A stretch of DNA of 64,000 nucleotides from Dysidea avara (lineage: Eukaryota; Porifera; Demospongiae; Dictyoceratida; Dysideidae): positions 19,667,399 to 19,731,398 of the forward strand of contig NC_089272.1 in NCBI RefSeq assembly GCF_963678975.1, written 5' to 3'. Under the pieces are notes generated by a model. The model was not told where the DNA came from, did not search any database, and saw only the letters and a list, made by a program, of their open reading frames with translations. Below, piece after piece: positions 35,401 through 44,613 of this stretch (positions are counted from its first letter, which is position 1; each line of letters opens with the position of its first letter). The translations under genes were made by a program, and so were the position numbers.

Positions 35401-37671
35401 TTGTTTGTAGCTGAACTCTCTACATGGTGGTTTCTTTGTAGCTGAACTCTACGAGGTGATTTCTTCTAGCTGAACTATCTCTTTCTATAGTTGCATGAAC
35501 TCCCTCAAGGTAACTTCTTCTAGCTAATCTCTCTACAGGGTAACTTGTTTGTAGCTGATCTCTATACAGGTTACTTGTTTCTAGCTGATCTCTTGAATTC
35601 TCTTTAGGGTGACTGCTCTATTAGAGTATCTCGATCTCGCACTTGCTACACCAAGTTGGATTTCGTGTTATAACTCCGTGGCTTTAAGTCTGATTCTTCT
35701 GCACCATTGAAGAGTCTTTCTAAGATGATAACTCCATCTGTCCAGCGATTTTCAAAGCATTACCCCAAGCGGTTTATCTGGTAGACGTGGCAAGCAGTCG
35801 TTTTTTATTAGCTAATCTCGATTGCGTAATTGTTACACACTGTTGGTTTTTTCGTTGTATCTTCCTGTTTTTAGCTCGATTTCTTTCAAACCACAAAAGG
35901 TTTGAGGTTCAATAGTTAACCTATTCACCCACCGACTTTCAACTTCTTCCCATACGCGGTTTACCCTGTAGGCGTGACAACATATTGGTGTTATTTTTCG
36001 TGAATAATCGCTCATAACTCTTTGCCTGTTTATCGTATTCCAGCCAAAGTTGGTACCGAGATGCGCCTTTATACCCACATTCTGTGTGCCAAATTTCAAG
36101 GCAATCGGATATGGCGTTCGCGCTTTATAGCAGTTTTTGTAAGTGTGCGAAAAGAGGAAGAAAAATAAGAAGAAAAAAACACGAAGAAACTAAGTCAATT
36201 TTTGAAGTCGCATATCTCGGGAACGCGTGAAGCAATTTCGCTCAAATTTGGAATGTGGAGTGCTGAAGTTGGAGGGCATGTCCACAGCAAAAATTGTCTT
36301 GTTTCATCAAGGAAGCACAGAGCTACGGAGGTGCAAAAATTTTGTTTTCTTTCTTCCTGTCAATATACTCACGGGTGTTATGCGCCGGCTTCTTGGGCCG
36401 CACGACACACTACTGTGTGTCTTGATACTAACTGAACAATAACTAAAAAGTTGTACACACACACACACACACACAAGCACGCACGCATATGCACATGCAC
36501 ACACACACATTGTGTATAATTATAAGGATTCAAGATTCAAAACCTGTTAGTACACTTTTAGGGTACACAAAATATGATCATTACAGTAAAAGGACATTTC
36601 CATATTGTTAACAATAACCAGAACATGCATCTGTACTTATGCAGTATATGCCTTGGAAACATTTTCACAATTGACAGTAGTCATTACCATGACAAGAAGT
36701 ACTAAATGTACATACCATCAAGACAACTAGTATACACATTTATACATATACCACACATAACCTTCACCTGGCTTTACACGTCCATGTGGAGATAGAGGCC
36801 TGGACATCACCAATTCTATAAAGGATATCATAAGATAAATTGGTATATCATATACATATGTATGTATGTACACACATGACAAAAAGATGTGGCATAGCCA
36901 GAACCTGGCCCCCAAAACAACAATCAAGATTGAGATATTGTAATAGGGTAGTCGTGTACATAATACAGCAGTCATGCTAATATTGATCATGATAAACTAC
37001 TGAAATTACCCTCAAATTTAATTTAGCCCCATACCCCTTTAAGTACGTTGGCATTCTTGTACATGTACATACCTGTTTTGGCCTTTGCTACTGCTTGTTT
37101 TGGTTCAGCAACTACTGACGCAGACAATGGACTAAAACCTAATATATGAATGAAAATTGTACAGATGGAAATTTGTTTTTGAGGACAAAAAGATGGTCAC
37201 ATATGTGATTTAAGTCATAAGTATCTAATACCAAAAGTAAATACCCTTGATAGCATACATACCAATTCCAGATGATCCTGATTCAATACAACCTAAACCT
37301 TGCTGACTTAAACTACCGTCATCTGTTTCCTGTTGACTAGGGTTAACTGGCACTGATTTTTCTTCAGAATCAATATATTCTACTAAAGGTACGAGATTTT
37401 GATCAATTTTACTAGCACTTCTCATATATTCCATTAAAACTTGAAATTGAGTATCTTTATTGGTTTTCAACTGATATAGAATACAATCCTTCAATATGTA
37501 CTGTAACTTCAACTTGGAGTTTTCCTGTTTACGTGAGCACTCAGCTTGATACTTAGACAGAACTTCCTTCTCAATCAACTGTTTTTCAATGTCATCCACA
37601 TAATTAACAAGAGCAGTAGCCAGTCTATCATGAATCTGTGTTAATGCCCCATGATAAGCTTCCGCCATATC
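20373..37671 (-). CDS. CARD / STAND-like / CARD protein, ten-exon gene model
   Basis: Exons (high to low): 37671-37263, 37138-37073, 36815-36768, 32388-30578, 26334-26280, 26103-25930, 24390-24316, 24153-24088, 22262-21990, 20410-20373. All junctions are GT-AG and every phase agrees, giving 1003 residues from ATG 37668. N-terminal CARD-like helices (about 10-95), a central STAND/COR-like core (about 175-775), a Ser/Thr-rich linker (about 777-900) and a second CARD-like domain (about 901-991) are visible. CARDs bind other CARDs, so an intracellular signalling or innate-immune scaffold role is inferred. The first exon begins 3 bases before the ATG at an acceptor, so a 5' UTR exon lies upstream. 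The last exon is the least certain. Introns carry many insertions, including composite copy 2. Confidence 0.7.
21395..21747. mobile_element. hAT-like MITE with TAGGGTTG TIRs, 8-bp TSD TATCATAG
   Basis: Ends are TAGGGTTG and CAACCCTA. Identical flanks TATCATAG lie at 21387-21394 and 21748-21755. The subterminal regions carry repeated GAAGCTTCG blocks on both sides. It lies in the last intron of the CARD gene model. Confidence 0.9.
21990..22262 (-). CDS. Exon 9: C-terminal CARD-like domain
   Basis: 273 bp between ATACTCAG and CTCGATG/GTATGT, phase 1-1, 91 residues. Pattern: [19 protein letters not shown], then [25 protein letters not shown] and [21 protein letters not shown]. The GLL-x-x-Q and F/L-x-x-L-x-x-T-x-x-x-x-H-x-L-L spacing is CARD-like. 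One domain per exon with symmetric phases fits exon shuffling. Confidence 0.7.
22615..23227. mobile_element. TGTGAC-ended MITE, TATA-flanked
   Basis: The left end is TGTGACCCGCTAAGTGAAAA and the right end inverted is TGTGACTCGCTGGGCAAAAA, each followed by CTGAC. It is flanked by TATA on both sides. 613 bp, in intron 9 upstream of the last exon's neighbour (between exons 8 and 9). Same terminal hexamer as the 12025 and 58518 elements but a different body. Confidence 0.8.
23228..24087. other. Intron of the CARD gene; nothing further recognised
   Basis: AT-rich, with a degenerate pair of 19-bp motifs at about 23463-23500. Confidence 0.5.
24088..24153 (-). CDS. Exon 8: Cys-containing short exon
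   Basis: 66 bp between TGTCTACTAG and TTTGCCA/GTAAGT, phase 1-1, coding [21 protein letters not shown] nearer AG (AACTATAG) would put a stop in this phase, which decided the acceptor. Confidence 0.5.
24316..24390 (-). CDS. Exon 7: Thr-rich linker
   Basis: 75 bp between TTCCTAG and CCAGCAA/GTAAGA, phase 1-1, coding [20 protein letters not shown]. Low complexity. Confidence 0.55.
24757..25005. mobile_element. Palindromic MITE in intron 6
   Basis: Arms of about 115 bp: AATTATTAATTTAAAAA, GTAGCGAAACAA, GATGAATGATGATATTACAG and AGTCCCTACTTTGGCA occur again inverted. Part of the arm recurs near 59306-59345, so it belongs to a dispersed family. Confidence 0.75.
25058..25076 (-). repeat. Dispersed 19-bp motif, one mismatch cluster
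   Basis: TGACTGTTGTATTAGAGTA, followed by TATCTTGAG, beside the intron 6 palindrome. Confidence 0.7.
25419..25525 (+). CDS. Possible first exon of an unrecognised plus-strand gene
   Basis: ATG at 25419 opens a basic 36-residue frame ([18 protein letters not shown]...) running into CCCACTG/GTGAGT, a strong donor. It lies inside intron 6 of the minus-strand gene, and no second exon was found. It may be noise or an antisense transcript. Confidence 0.2.
25930..26103 (-). CDS. Exon 6: Ser/Thr-rich linker
   Basis: 174 bp between TTTTTTATAG and ATACATC/GTGAGT, phase 1-1. The product is rich in Ser and Thr ([31 protein letters not shown]) and probably disordered. Confidence 0.6.
26280..26334 (-). 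CDS. Exon 5: Ser-rich linker
   Basis: 55 bp between AATTGTAG and CTGATG/GTAAAT, phase 0 to 1, coding [18 protein letters not shown]. It lies 4.2 kb downstream of exon 4; the intron holds a (GGTA)n array and a dead LINE. Confidence 0.55.
26335..27479. other. Intron sequence; no feature beyond one 19-bp motif
   Basis: AT-rich intron 4 sequence of the CARD gene. A near-perfect minus-strand motif, TGACTGTTCTATTAGAGTA, lies at 27133-27151. Confidence 0.5.
27480..28990 (-). pseudogene. Decayed CR1/Jockey-type LINE reverse transcriptase
   Basis: Read in several frames on the minus strand: NHLWRY, then [63 protein letters not shown] and [12 protein letters not shown]. These are ordered reverse transcriptase landmarks. 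Stops and frameshifts break it throughout; the endonuclease and the FADD region are not seen. Unrelated in detail to the intact LINE at 11.5 kb. It lies in intron 4 of the CARD gene. Confidence 0.8.
29216..29256 (-). repeat. Two variant 19-bp motifs
   Basis: TGACTGCTTTATTAGAATA at 29216-29234 and a second partial copy at about 29240-29256. Confidence 0.65.
29540..29830. repeat. Tetranucleotide array (GGTA)n, about 72 uninterrupted units
   Basis: 291 bp of perfect GTAG/TAGG repeat, with no substitution seen. The Tyr-Leu-Pro-Thr frames on the minus strand are artefacts. The purity suggests a recent expansion. Confidence 0.98.
29878..29922. repeat. Short inverted repeat AAACCAGGCGTGC / GCATGCCTGGTTT
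   Basis: 13-bp arms with about 18 bp between, in intron 4, close to the (GGTA)n array. Confidence 0.6.
30335..30353 (-). repeat. Dispersed 19-bp motif variant
   Basis: CGACTGCTCTATCAGAGTA, two differences from consensus; 225 bp downstream of the exon 4 donor. Confidence 0.7.
30578..32388 (-). CDS. Exon 4: STAND/COR-like core
   Basis: 1811-bp exon, about 603 residues, acceptor TTTTTATAG, donor TTTAAAG/GTACGT, entering in phase 1 and leaving in phase 0. After the first strand (FSIVLF) the loop GLPKTERTS sits where a P-loop would be but lacks the GKS/T. A later region (about exon residues 275-350: [56 protein letters not shown]) resembles the COR or winged-helix part of Roco/STAND proteins. 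Near the end a Cys/His cluster ([15 protein letters not shown]) may bind zinc. I do not recognise a closer family. Confidence 0.75.
32547..32804. mobile_element. Foldback element, FB-A type, copy 2
   Basis: CCACACAAAAACAGCC to GGCTCTTTTTGTGTGG palindrome, closely matching 1253-1521. It lies 12 bp before composite copy 2, in intron 3 of the CARD gene. The outer flank (GTACAAAAAGAAATGAAAT) is shared with copy 1. Confidence 0.8.
33324..35605 (+). repeat. Tandem array of the 61-bp dimer, copy 2
   Basis: Same repeat as 3447-5668 with a different order of variants. A block of about 520 bp near 33540-33960 is repeated almost exactly at 34045-34460, a higher-order duplication not seen in copy 1. Confidence 0.9.
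35610..35628 (-). repeat. Dispersed 19-bp motif
   Basis: Perfect minus-strand copy followed by TCTCGATC at the array/3' module junction, as in copy 1. Confidence 0.85.
36454..36510. repeat. Microsatellite (AC)n, interrupted
   Basis: CA/CG alternating run directly after composite copy 2. Confidence 0.9.
36768..36815 (-). CDS. Exon 3: short linker
   Basis: 48 bp between CCTTTATAG and AAGCCAG/GTGAAG, phase 1-1, coding [16 protein letters not shown]. The intron that follows (36767-32389) contains composite copy 2 and a foldback. Confidence 0.6.
37073..37138 (-). CDS. Exon 2: short Ala/Lys linker
   Basis: 66 bp between ATATTAG and AAAACAG/GTATGT, phase 1-1, coding [20 protein letters not shown]. 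No domain; a flexible linker. Confidence 0.6.
37263..37671 (-). CDS. Exon 1: N-terminal CARD-like domain
   Basis: Codes for 135 residues starting [16 protein letters not shown]. Helical, hydrophobic-patterned segments ([42 protein letters not shown]) match the spacing of a six-helix death-fold, closest to CARD. An acidic Ser-rich tail follows ([19 protein letters not shown]). The donor is GGAATTG then GTATGT, phase 1. The upstream acceptor is CATTACAG then GATATGG. Confidence 0.75.
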
Positions 37672-38149
37672 CTGTAATGAGGTATGATGAAATCATTGCT
37701 CTAAAGTGACATTTATAGACAGTTCTCTATTACATGGTAAATGAATACCACTTGAGATGTAACTGGCCACTGCTTCTTAAATTACTACTAACTAATAAAA
37801 TTTCATAGGATACATTATATATACTGTGTTGATACTATTTTCATGATAAATAGGCAATTACTAATTAATCAACTAAAGCATAAGTTTACAAAGGATGTAC
37901 AGTGTACTGTAAAGATACTGGTAGCCTCAAAGGCCTGCAACGTTCCTTTTTGGTGGTTAAAAGTCTCTCTGTGCAGCATGTAGGCAAGTGCCATTAAGCG
38001 ATTTCAGTACATCCCATTCGACTAAACAGAACAAAAATTGTTTATAACAAAGCTAACCACCAATGGCAGTTAGTGATTAGCCTTCATGATTTTATAGAAT
38101 GAACGTTTGTTTCTGTAGTGCTTATGTGGGTGTGTGTAAGCAAGCAAAG

Positions 38150-38563
38150 CAAACCAAAGCCTAGTATTGCTGCCCAGCGAACCAACACTGGGATGCCTGT
38201 GCACCACTCAGGCACTGGAGGCAATGAGGCAGGGCTAGTAACCCGCAGGAGGACATCCAGGTCCTACGGAGAGAGGTCACAGAACTCAAAGTTCCAAAAC
38301 AACCCAACACCACTAAATGAGACAAGGACAATTGGATATTTTCTTCCTCAGTAAACACCAGGTCCCCATTGGTTTTATAGCTGGGTGGCCTGCTTCGCCA
38401 GTTGACACCAGGCCACCAGGTCCCCAATATATGCACAACTGGGTAAATTGAGTAAAGTTTCCTGCTCAAGAAACAGCAAAAACACCAAATTGGCATAACC
38501 GAGCATCGAACCTGGAACCTTTTGATTGCCAGGCTGATGCTCTAGCTACTTGACTATGCTACC
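38150..38563 (-). mobile_element. tRNA-derived SINE
   Basis: On the minus strand it starts GGTAGCATAGTCAAGTAGC with an A-box-like segment and has GGTTCGATGCTC (B-box) at 38501-38512, spaced as in a tRNA. A body of about 330 bp follows (GGTGGCCTGGTGTCAACTGG among others), ending in a GCTTGCTTTG-type simple tail near 38150. No coding potential. Confidence 0.65.
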
Positions 38564-38569
38564 TCACAC

Positions 38570-41500
38570 GTACAGACATGCATACATGCATTTTCCCAAA
38601 CCACCAATTTCAGGAAATGTGCACTTGGTTTAACAAGCAATCCAGGTCAGCAATTCCAACTTTTGTTCTGTATTTAGGCATACACTTGGCAAAAGTATAT
38701 GTAGCCACCGTACATATTACTATTTTAACACCACCTTGTATTGAAAGGCTTATACACATTGTTATTAAATTCTGCGATACTTGAAGGAGAGCAAAATTCT
38801 TTGTTGATAGATAAAATAGGCTTTGAATTTTTGTACTTCACTAGGTATATATGTATGTATGTATAAGCACATAGTTGGAAGATGTTAAGAAGTTTGGTTC
38901 TTGGCAAAATAAAGTAGATATAGTTAATTAAGTACTATACTGGTCTGGTTGATAAAATATACAGTATAAATCACAATCAAAAAGAAATTACAATTCAGGA
39001 ATCTATAGCCAGGATTTTCTACGAAGTGGAGTGCTATAGGAGTGCTTCCCAGTTTTGACCCAGAAAAATACGCTCCAGTAACAATAATATGACAAAGCTT
39101 TATTTCTTGTCATAAATATTATTGGTTCTCTGCTTGACAAGCGGCAATCAATATAAGCAACTCCTGACGTCTTGCATATGCTAACCCCAATTAACACATA
39201 CGTAATTGAGAAATCATGTGGCCACCTCACAATTTTACAAAGAGCACTTCCTGTTATGCAATTTTGCAGTGTGTACAAACATAGCACATCTCTATAATGG
39301 TCCTACAAGTTAATTACTGTGCAACTAGTTTAGACAAACGTGACATGCAGGTCTCCGCTATTTCCACCAGGATAGATTGATTGATGGCATTACTTCTCAT
39401 CCACCAATCATGATACTCAAAATAGCAAATGAAGCTCCGCCCACAACACATCTATCAATTTTGCGCCACTAGTACTGACCACGATAATACGGTTTAAGAG
39501 GCAGCCTCAACAGCGCAACTTTAAGGCTGGCATTCTCCGAGGCATTCTCACACAGTGTGGCTGTCATGATCTACAACTAACAACCAAGCTCAGGCCACTG
39601 CCAAGTCACGAGTCATAGCACAATGACGCCGGAGAACTGAGATACCTTCGCAGATACAAGGTACTCTGCTAGAGTAGTCTATTGAGAACACGAAAGAAAG
39701 ACTGAACATCATGAGTCATCAGTACTGAGTTGCGTCCGGCATGCCTACACACTATATAACTGAAACGCCGGACTCAGACCCGCATAGATTATACTATGCT
39801 CGACTGACTAACTTACGTTCTCACTTACCCAGTCTTGTTATGTACACCTTGCACTAATCTATGTAACTAAACTCAGGCTTCCACTCCGGTTTAACGCTTA
39901 AAACGCACCACATCGAACCATAGATCAGACTATGTTACCTCCCACTGATAGACTCGGCTGCACGTGCCTCAGTTTTGCACACGCCCAGCTATATTTTTTT
40001 GCACCATCAGCAACTGAGTCCTGAAGCTAGACCACACCTTTTGGTCTGACTTCGAAACCACATCAGCACATTTCATAAGCATGCATTTTCGTAAGCATGC
40101 ATTTTCGTTGGGTAGGTAAAATTAGTATTTGTGTTACTGGTAAAGAAGGCTCAAGGAGCCTGATCTGTACAAAAAGAATTTAACAAATTTGTAACTATAC
40201 ATAGCAAAAACTTATGTACACTTCATACGTCATGATTCATTTGCACAATGTTCCTAAACTACTCTAGTAGCTAGGTGGCATAATAGACTAGTATGCTTAC
40301 TGTGCAACAGGCAGTGGCATGCAGTGGCCTATAATGCAGTCAGTTTCAGACACTTTTTAGAGGCGCTTATAATTTCTAATTGGTGTAAACATCGTGCGAA
40401 ACGCCGCGAGGGGAGAAAAAGTGAATTGGCCATGCAAGACTACTTGCAGAGGTACCTAGTACAAGCATAGAATACTGTGAGGTGTATAAAATTCCAAGCA
40501 GAGTTGGATTTCTGTGGGTCCTTGGTCCCCGAGTCCACCGGCTGCTTTTACCTACCCATTTTGGTTGTTCACTGCTCAATCAGTCATGGGTTTACATAAC
40601 AAATAAGCTATCTAGGGCTGTAAGGCCGGCGCCATTAAATTACTACAGTGGCCCTCTATTTTGTAATCTATGGTTATAGACTATGCATGGCCGGTATATA
40701 GCTATATGCACATACTGCAGTGTATACTACATATTATACGTATAGCCGCATAGGTGCACCTCACATAGTCTCCAGTGGCCTGACCGCTTTTTTTTCCCTT
40801 TTTGAGTGATGGTCAGTGAAAAAAAAGGCTTGATCTGGTGTGACTCAAAATAGCCATTTCGGGTTCTGGCTACTATCCAGGTTTTGGAGATGGTGATTGG
40901 CCAGAATCAGCAGAATGGCAAATAGCTACCGACCATCACTCAGAAAAAGTGGTGTGGCTATGCAAGACTATACCTCACAGGTTATCAGTTGTGAGATTTT
41001 GGTGTGGTTGCATACATCCTCCCAAGCTATAAGCAACAATCTTCACACATACCTATAAGTTGCATGTTGTGCATGTGCTCTTCTACCTCAGTATCCAGAG
41101 ATATGCATGGTATATACAGCTGGAATTAAGTACACCAAGCACACATGCATGCATGTCTCTCTCCTATGTTACCATAACATAATAGCTACAGCTAATGAGA
41201 TCTTTGGTTCGTTTTATGTTAATCAATGATCTAAAGCAATATATCTAACATTTATTGAGTGAAGAAGAAATTTAAAGCCACATGAACTATTGCAGTTAGT
41301 AAGATAACTAACTAACCATCAAGCCAATTGGTTGTTCAATATTTTTCAATAATCTCTGCAATGGTATGATAAATAAGCAATGCCATAACTACATTAAGTT
41401 ATGAATGGCTCATGTACTGTTGTGGCTTGTTGATGCAAATAAAACATCACTCAGTAGCGATCAGTATATGTCACATATGTACAAACCAAACCGTGTATCT

Positions 41501-41575
41501 TATGGTACATAGTGACGTATGCATCTACTGTACACTAATTAGCATGCATTTTACTCAAGTGCCATGTTACAAACT
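38570..41575. other. Intergenic between CARD gene and fucosyltransferase-like gene
   Basis: 39340-40060 is less AT-rich than its surroundings, contains several CG dinucleotides and has no repeat I can name; as it lies upstream of the minus-strand CARD gene it may hold its promoter and 5' UTR exon (inference). The remainder is AT-rich with one palindromic element at 40766-40971. Confidence 0.35.
40766..40971. mobile_element. Palindromic MITE, TAGTCT family, 9-bp TSD
   Basis: Inverted ends TAGTCTCC / AAGACTA, with inner blocks GACCGCTTTTTTTTCC and GACCATCACTCA inverted. Flanks CACCTCACA (40757-40765) and TACCTCACA (40972-40980) differ at one of nine bases. Related to 50330-50718. Confidence 0.65.
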
Positions 41576-42754
41576 TTACTGTTCACAAATAGATAACTTG
41601 TTATAAAAGTAAAAAGGATGCAAATTGTGTTGTGGTGAAAGGAAATGAATTGCACCGATCACTTCTGACATAGTACTGTCTGCTGATCGAACAAGCACTG
41701 CTGCTCTGGATGAAATCTCAATATCAGATAATATGCCAACTAGTCCATTGTTATACTGGTCAAATGCATTAGGTCCACTGTATCTTGCATGATCAATATG
41801 GAATTTAGGTGCTTGACTAACAATGACATCATTTTTGTAGAATTTCTGAACATAATCAATGACGTTCTGATGATCAGTAGCCAAATATATGGGTACCTTT
41901 GAAATATTCATTTTGTGACTAAGTGCCTTAGCAGCCTTAAGAGCACATTCAAACATCGGCTGCCAGGGGATATCTAAATGTAGTGGATTAAACACCCACC
42001 CATCATTAATGTGACTTCTAACATGTAGCGATACAAACCTTCCTGTCTCCAGACCAAGTTTGGATTGCATTGCTTCAATTGACTTGATAGTTTCTGGTTT
42101 ATACTTGAACAGGTAATTGAAAACACAGCCATACATCATTACACAGTCGTAATTAGTCTTCAACTGAAACGTTGATATCATGTTAGATAACAAATAATCA
42201 CTCATCATTACCAGGTAATAAAAGAAACCAAAGTCAATCTGTACTTTAATTAAATCATACTTAGTATTATGACCACTTAAAATAGTTTCAAATGCTTTGT
42301 AATTTAAATAAAAATTCTTTGTACCATGTAAATTAAATAACTTGCTGTTAATTCCCGCTGGTGGTGTGTAGTTCCACTGGATAGCATTTGGCAACAAATG
42401 CAAATTAATGTCAACAGGTTTAGTCATTTGTAAAAGAAATACACGTTTAGTCAAAATTGCAAACATCAGCAAAATAGTGATGCCATGCATCCTGTTACCA
42501 TAGCCACCACACACACCTTGTGTACAGTCGAACATCAAATATTGTCCTGACTTTTGCCCAGATAACACAGAATGGTGAAACGTAGCATAGTCTTTCCAAA
42601 CACTCTCTTCTCCACAAAGATTCCCATTTGGAAACCACGTGCTGGGTTTAGGTGAGTCATACTGAAATTTTCCTGTAGAACTCCTGGAATTGAGTAAACC
42701 ACGATATCTACCTAATAAAACATACAACAGCAGTACAAGTAATAGTTTTAACAC
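41576..42754 (-). CDS. Fucosyltransferase-like type II membrane protein
   Basis: About 392 residues. An N-terminal hydrophobic anchor (LKLLLVLLLYVLL) is followed by a luminal-type domain. Motifs: FDCTQGVCGGYGNRMHG near residue 75-92, a GxGNR-type donor loop; VSLHVRSHINDG near 240, the HxRxxD-like motif I of alpha-1,2/1,6 and O-fucosyltransferases; YLATDHQNVIDY near 295; and VRSADSTMSEVIGAI near 355, the DSTxS motif. It probably transfers fucose from GDP-fucose in the Golgi (inference). There is no ATG at the 5' end: the frame opens through GTG at 42752-42754, within a palindromic insert, so the real start or an upstream exon is unresolved. Confidence 0.75.
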   Translation of the reverse strand: MLKLLLVLLLYVLLGRYRGLLNSRSSTGKFQYDSPKPSTWFPNGNLCGEESVWKDYATFHHSVLSGQKSGQYLMFDCTQGVCGGYGNRMHGITILLMFAILTKRVFLLQMTKPVDINLHLLPNAIQWNYTPPAGINSKLFNLHGTKNFYLNYKAFETILSGHNTKYDLIKVQIDFGFFYYLVMMSDYLLSNMISTFQLKTNYDCVMMYGCVFNYLFKYKPETIKSIEAMQSKLGLETGRFVSLHVRSHINDGWVFNPLHLDIPWQPMFECALKAAKALSHKMNISKVPIYLATDHQNVIDYVQKFYKNDVIVSQAPKFHIDHARYSGPNAFDQYNNGLVGILSDIEISSRAAVLVRSADSTMSEVIGAIHFLSPQHNLHPFYFYNKLSICEQ

Positions 42755-42852
42755 ACCCGTGACTGATTTGTAAACACGACACTTGAGGGCCGCAGGCTCG
42801 AGGGTGAAGTTGTTTACAAATCAGATACAAACTGAATGGGTGTGTTAAAACT
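42743..42852. mobile_element. Small palindromic insert at the fucosyltransferase 5' end
   Basis: AGTTTTAACACACCC and TGATTTGTAAAC on the left are repeated inverted on the right (GTTTACAAATCA, then GGGTGTGTTAAAACT), around a GC-rich centre. About 110 bp. It supplies the first codons of the open frame. Confidence 0.7.
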
Positions 42853-43527
42853 GATTTGTGGTATAGGGCATGTGCAGATCAAAGGCACCCATCTGTAACA
42901 TGGAAGAAACAAGAAGGCAAGGCTAATGTTGGCTATACCACTGAGCACTGTGTACAAGGAACAATTTTACTCACTAATTACTGTCTTGATGGTTGTATAG
43001 TTAATTCATGTTAGGCCATGAAAAATTATATGTTTCTGGTTCCATCATTTTTTGCTGAATAAATTGTGCAATCACAATACAACAATTTATATATTTTATA
43101 TCTGTTGAAAGGTTTTCATATTTTGTAAACACTCTTTTCTTATAAAATTTTATACATTAACTTTGGTTTTCCCTATAATTCCATGTACTGTACTGCTATG
43201 TCAAATGTAGTGTACCACATCAAATAGTTACAAAAAACAAAAAAAATACCAGCCTGGTCACCTGGTCAATTTTGGGGAATTGGTAGGACCAGAAACATAT
43301 AATTTACTTTGGACAACCTTAGCTAGTTTATTCATTGGTAGCGTATTTTCCTTGCACGGCCATGCACAAGCGTGAGGTGCCATCATAGATGCCAATCACT
43401 TCAGCTATTGTATTGCTTTGCATCATGTCCACTTGATGTGACTTGGGGTACTTTGAAAAAATAAAGTCACTCTCTAAGGTTCCTATGGATACAAATACTT
43501 GAAATTAACAAGGAGAAAACATCCTGA

Positions 43528-43725
43528 CCGTCTGGCAGACTCCTATAAGTGTTCAAGCATTAATCAGATGGCTGCAGGTTTGAGGCTGCTCAGGTCCAGT
43601 CATGGATTCTTTTCTCCTTTCTCCACCTTTCAAACATACTTTCTGTAACAACTTCAAACAGGCTGTAGGACCAGGAGTCCTACAGACCTTTAGCACTTGT
43701 GCTGTAAAGTCTTAGAAAATAAAAA
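43528..43725 (+). mobile_element. Probable SINE
   Basis: GGTTTGAGGCT (43577-43587) resembles a degraded B-box, with TCTGGCAGACTCC upstream as a weak A-box. The 3' part has a hairpin (CTGTAGGACC.GG / CCTACAG) and an A-rich end (AAAATAAAAATAC). Could be another short repeat. Confidence 0.4.
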
Positions 43726-44178
43726 TACATAAATCATGTAGCTGAAATGTCTGATATTCATTGTTGAGTAGTGCAGCACCATAATAGCCTTGGTTAGTTT
43801 AATTTATTGGTGAATGAGTGTGTGGTATATAGATACTGACTCAGCCCAGCGGTTGTACTGCCTCCCTTTCATTCAGAGAAGTGCAGTGTTGAGTGTTTAG
43901 GCAATTTACCTCCTTGTCAGTCCTTGATGTACTAGCCTTGTATTGTGACTTTCGTATGGTGTTTGGTTTCATTTGATTTCGTTTGATGTTTCATTAAATT
44001 AAGTAGTGGCCAGACTGTGTGGCCAAAAGGAGGTACTTAGCCATGTTACAATTATTTGTAAACTGGTTTACAACTGATTTGTAACACTGGTGGCAGCCTT
44101 TGATCTGCCCACGCACCATACTACAAAGTACCTTACATTGCCCAAACACAATGACTACAGATATAAACACGTACATAC

Positions 44179-44505
44179 TTCCAACTGTGATAGTTTTTTC
44201 TACTGTACACTGTGAGTCTTTCATCATCACATGACATGTGTACTGTCCTGCATGTATATCAAGCCATGGCCTGAACGATAGTTGTCTTTGATATTTATCT
44301 GCTTGGTGTGAGACTGATGACTGATGTACCCACATGGACTTTAGACCCATACCACTCCAGCGAATAGCAACATTAGCAGGGTCAGTTTCTATGTTAGTAA
44401 ATACTGCACACACAAGCTTCATTCTGTAACCACCAATCAGTGATACATCCATAGATTGGGTAATATTTACCACAACACACAGGTCTTGGTTGATAACATT
44501 TGTAC
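44179..44505 (-). CDS. Ig-like domain exon
   Basis: 327 bp between CCCTACAG and GTTGGAA/GTATGT, phase 1-1, the usual layout of a shuffled Ig exon. It codes for 109 residues with the core pattern YRMKLVCAVF (strand B Cys), VAIRWSGMG (strand C Trp), RQLSFRPWL and DIHAGQYTC (D-x-G-x-Y-x-C of strand F). Extracellular recognition or adhesion is the usual role. The previous exon is 45876-45947; following exons were not found, so the protein's identity is unknown. Confidence 0.7.
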
Positions 44506-44613
44506 CTGTAGGGAGGCAAAACATATCTTTCAAAATGTGCACAAATGATTGTTATACAAATTGCACCTACTGAACAAGGATACCATAAAAGCAAACTTAT
44601 TTGGAAGATGGTA

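Larger units (their letters stand above)
32817..36425 (+). mobile_element. Composite Helitron/HINE-like element, full copy 2
   Basis: Same boundaries as copy 1: TCTAATCCAAAACAG after A32816, and TGTGTCTTGA before T36426. Parts are the foldback 32817-33142, the array about 33324-35605 and the 3' module 35606-36425 with hairpin GACACAC-TACT-GTGTGTC. 3609 bp versus 3644 in copy 1; the truncated MITE of copy 1 is absent. It lies in intron 3 of the CARD gene, antisense to it. Confidence 0.75.

Noticed and set aside
36307-36510. Cys-Val-rich minus-strand frame
   Set aside because: Translation of the (AC)n repeat and the end of the composite element.
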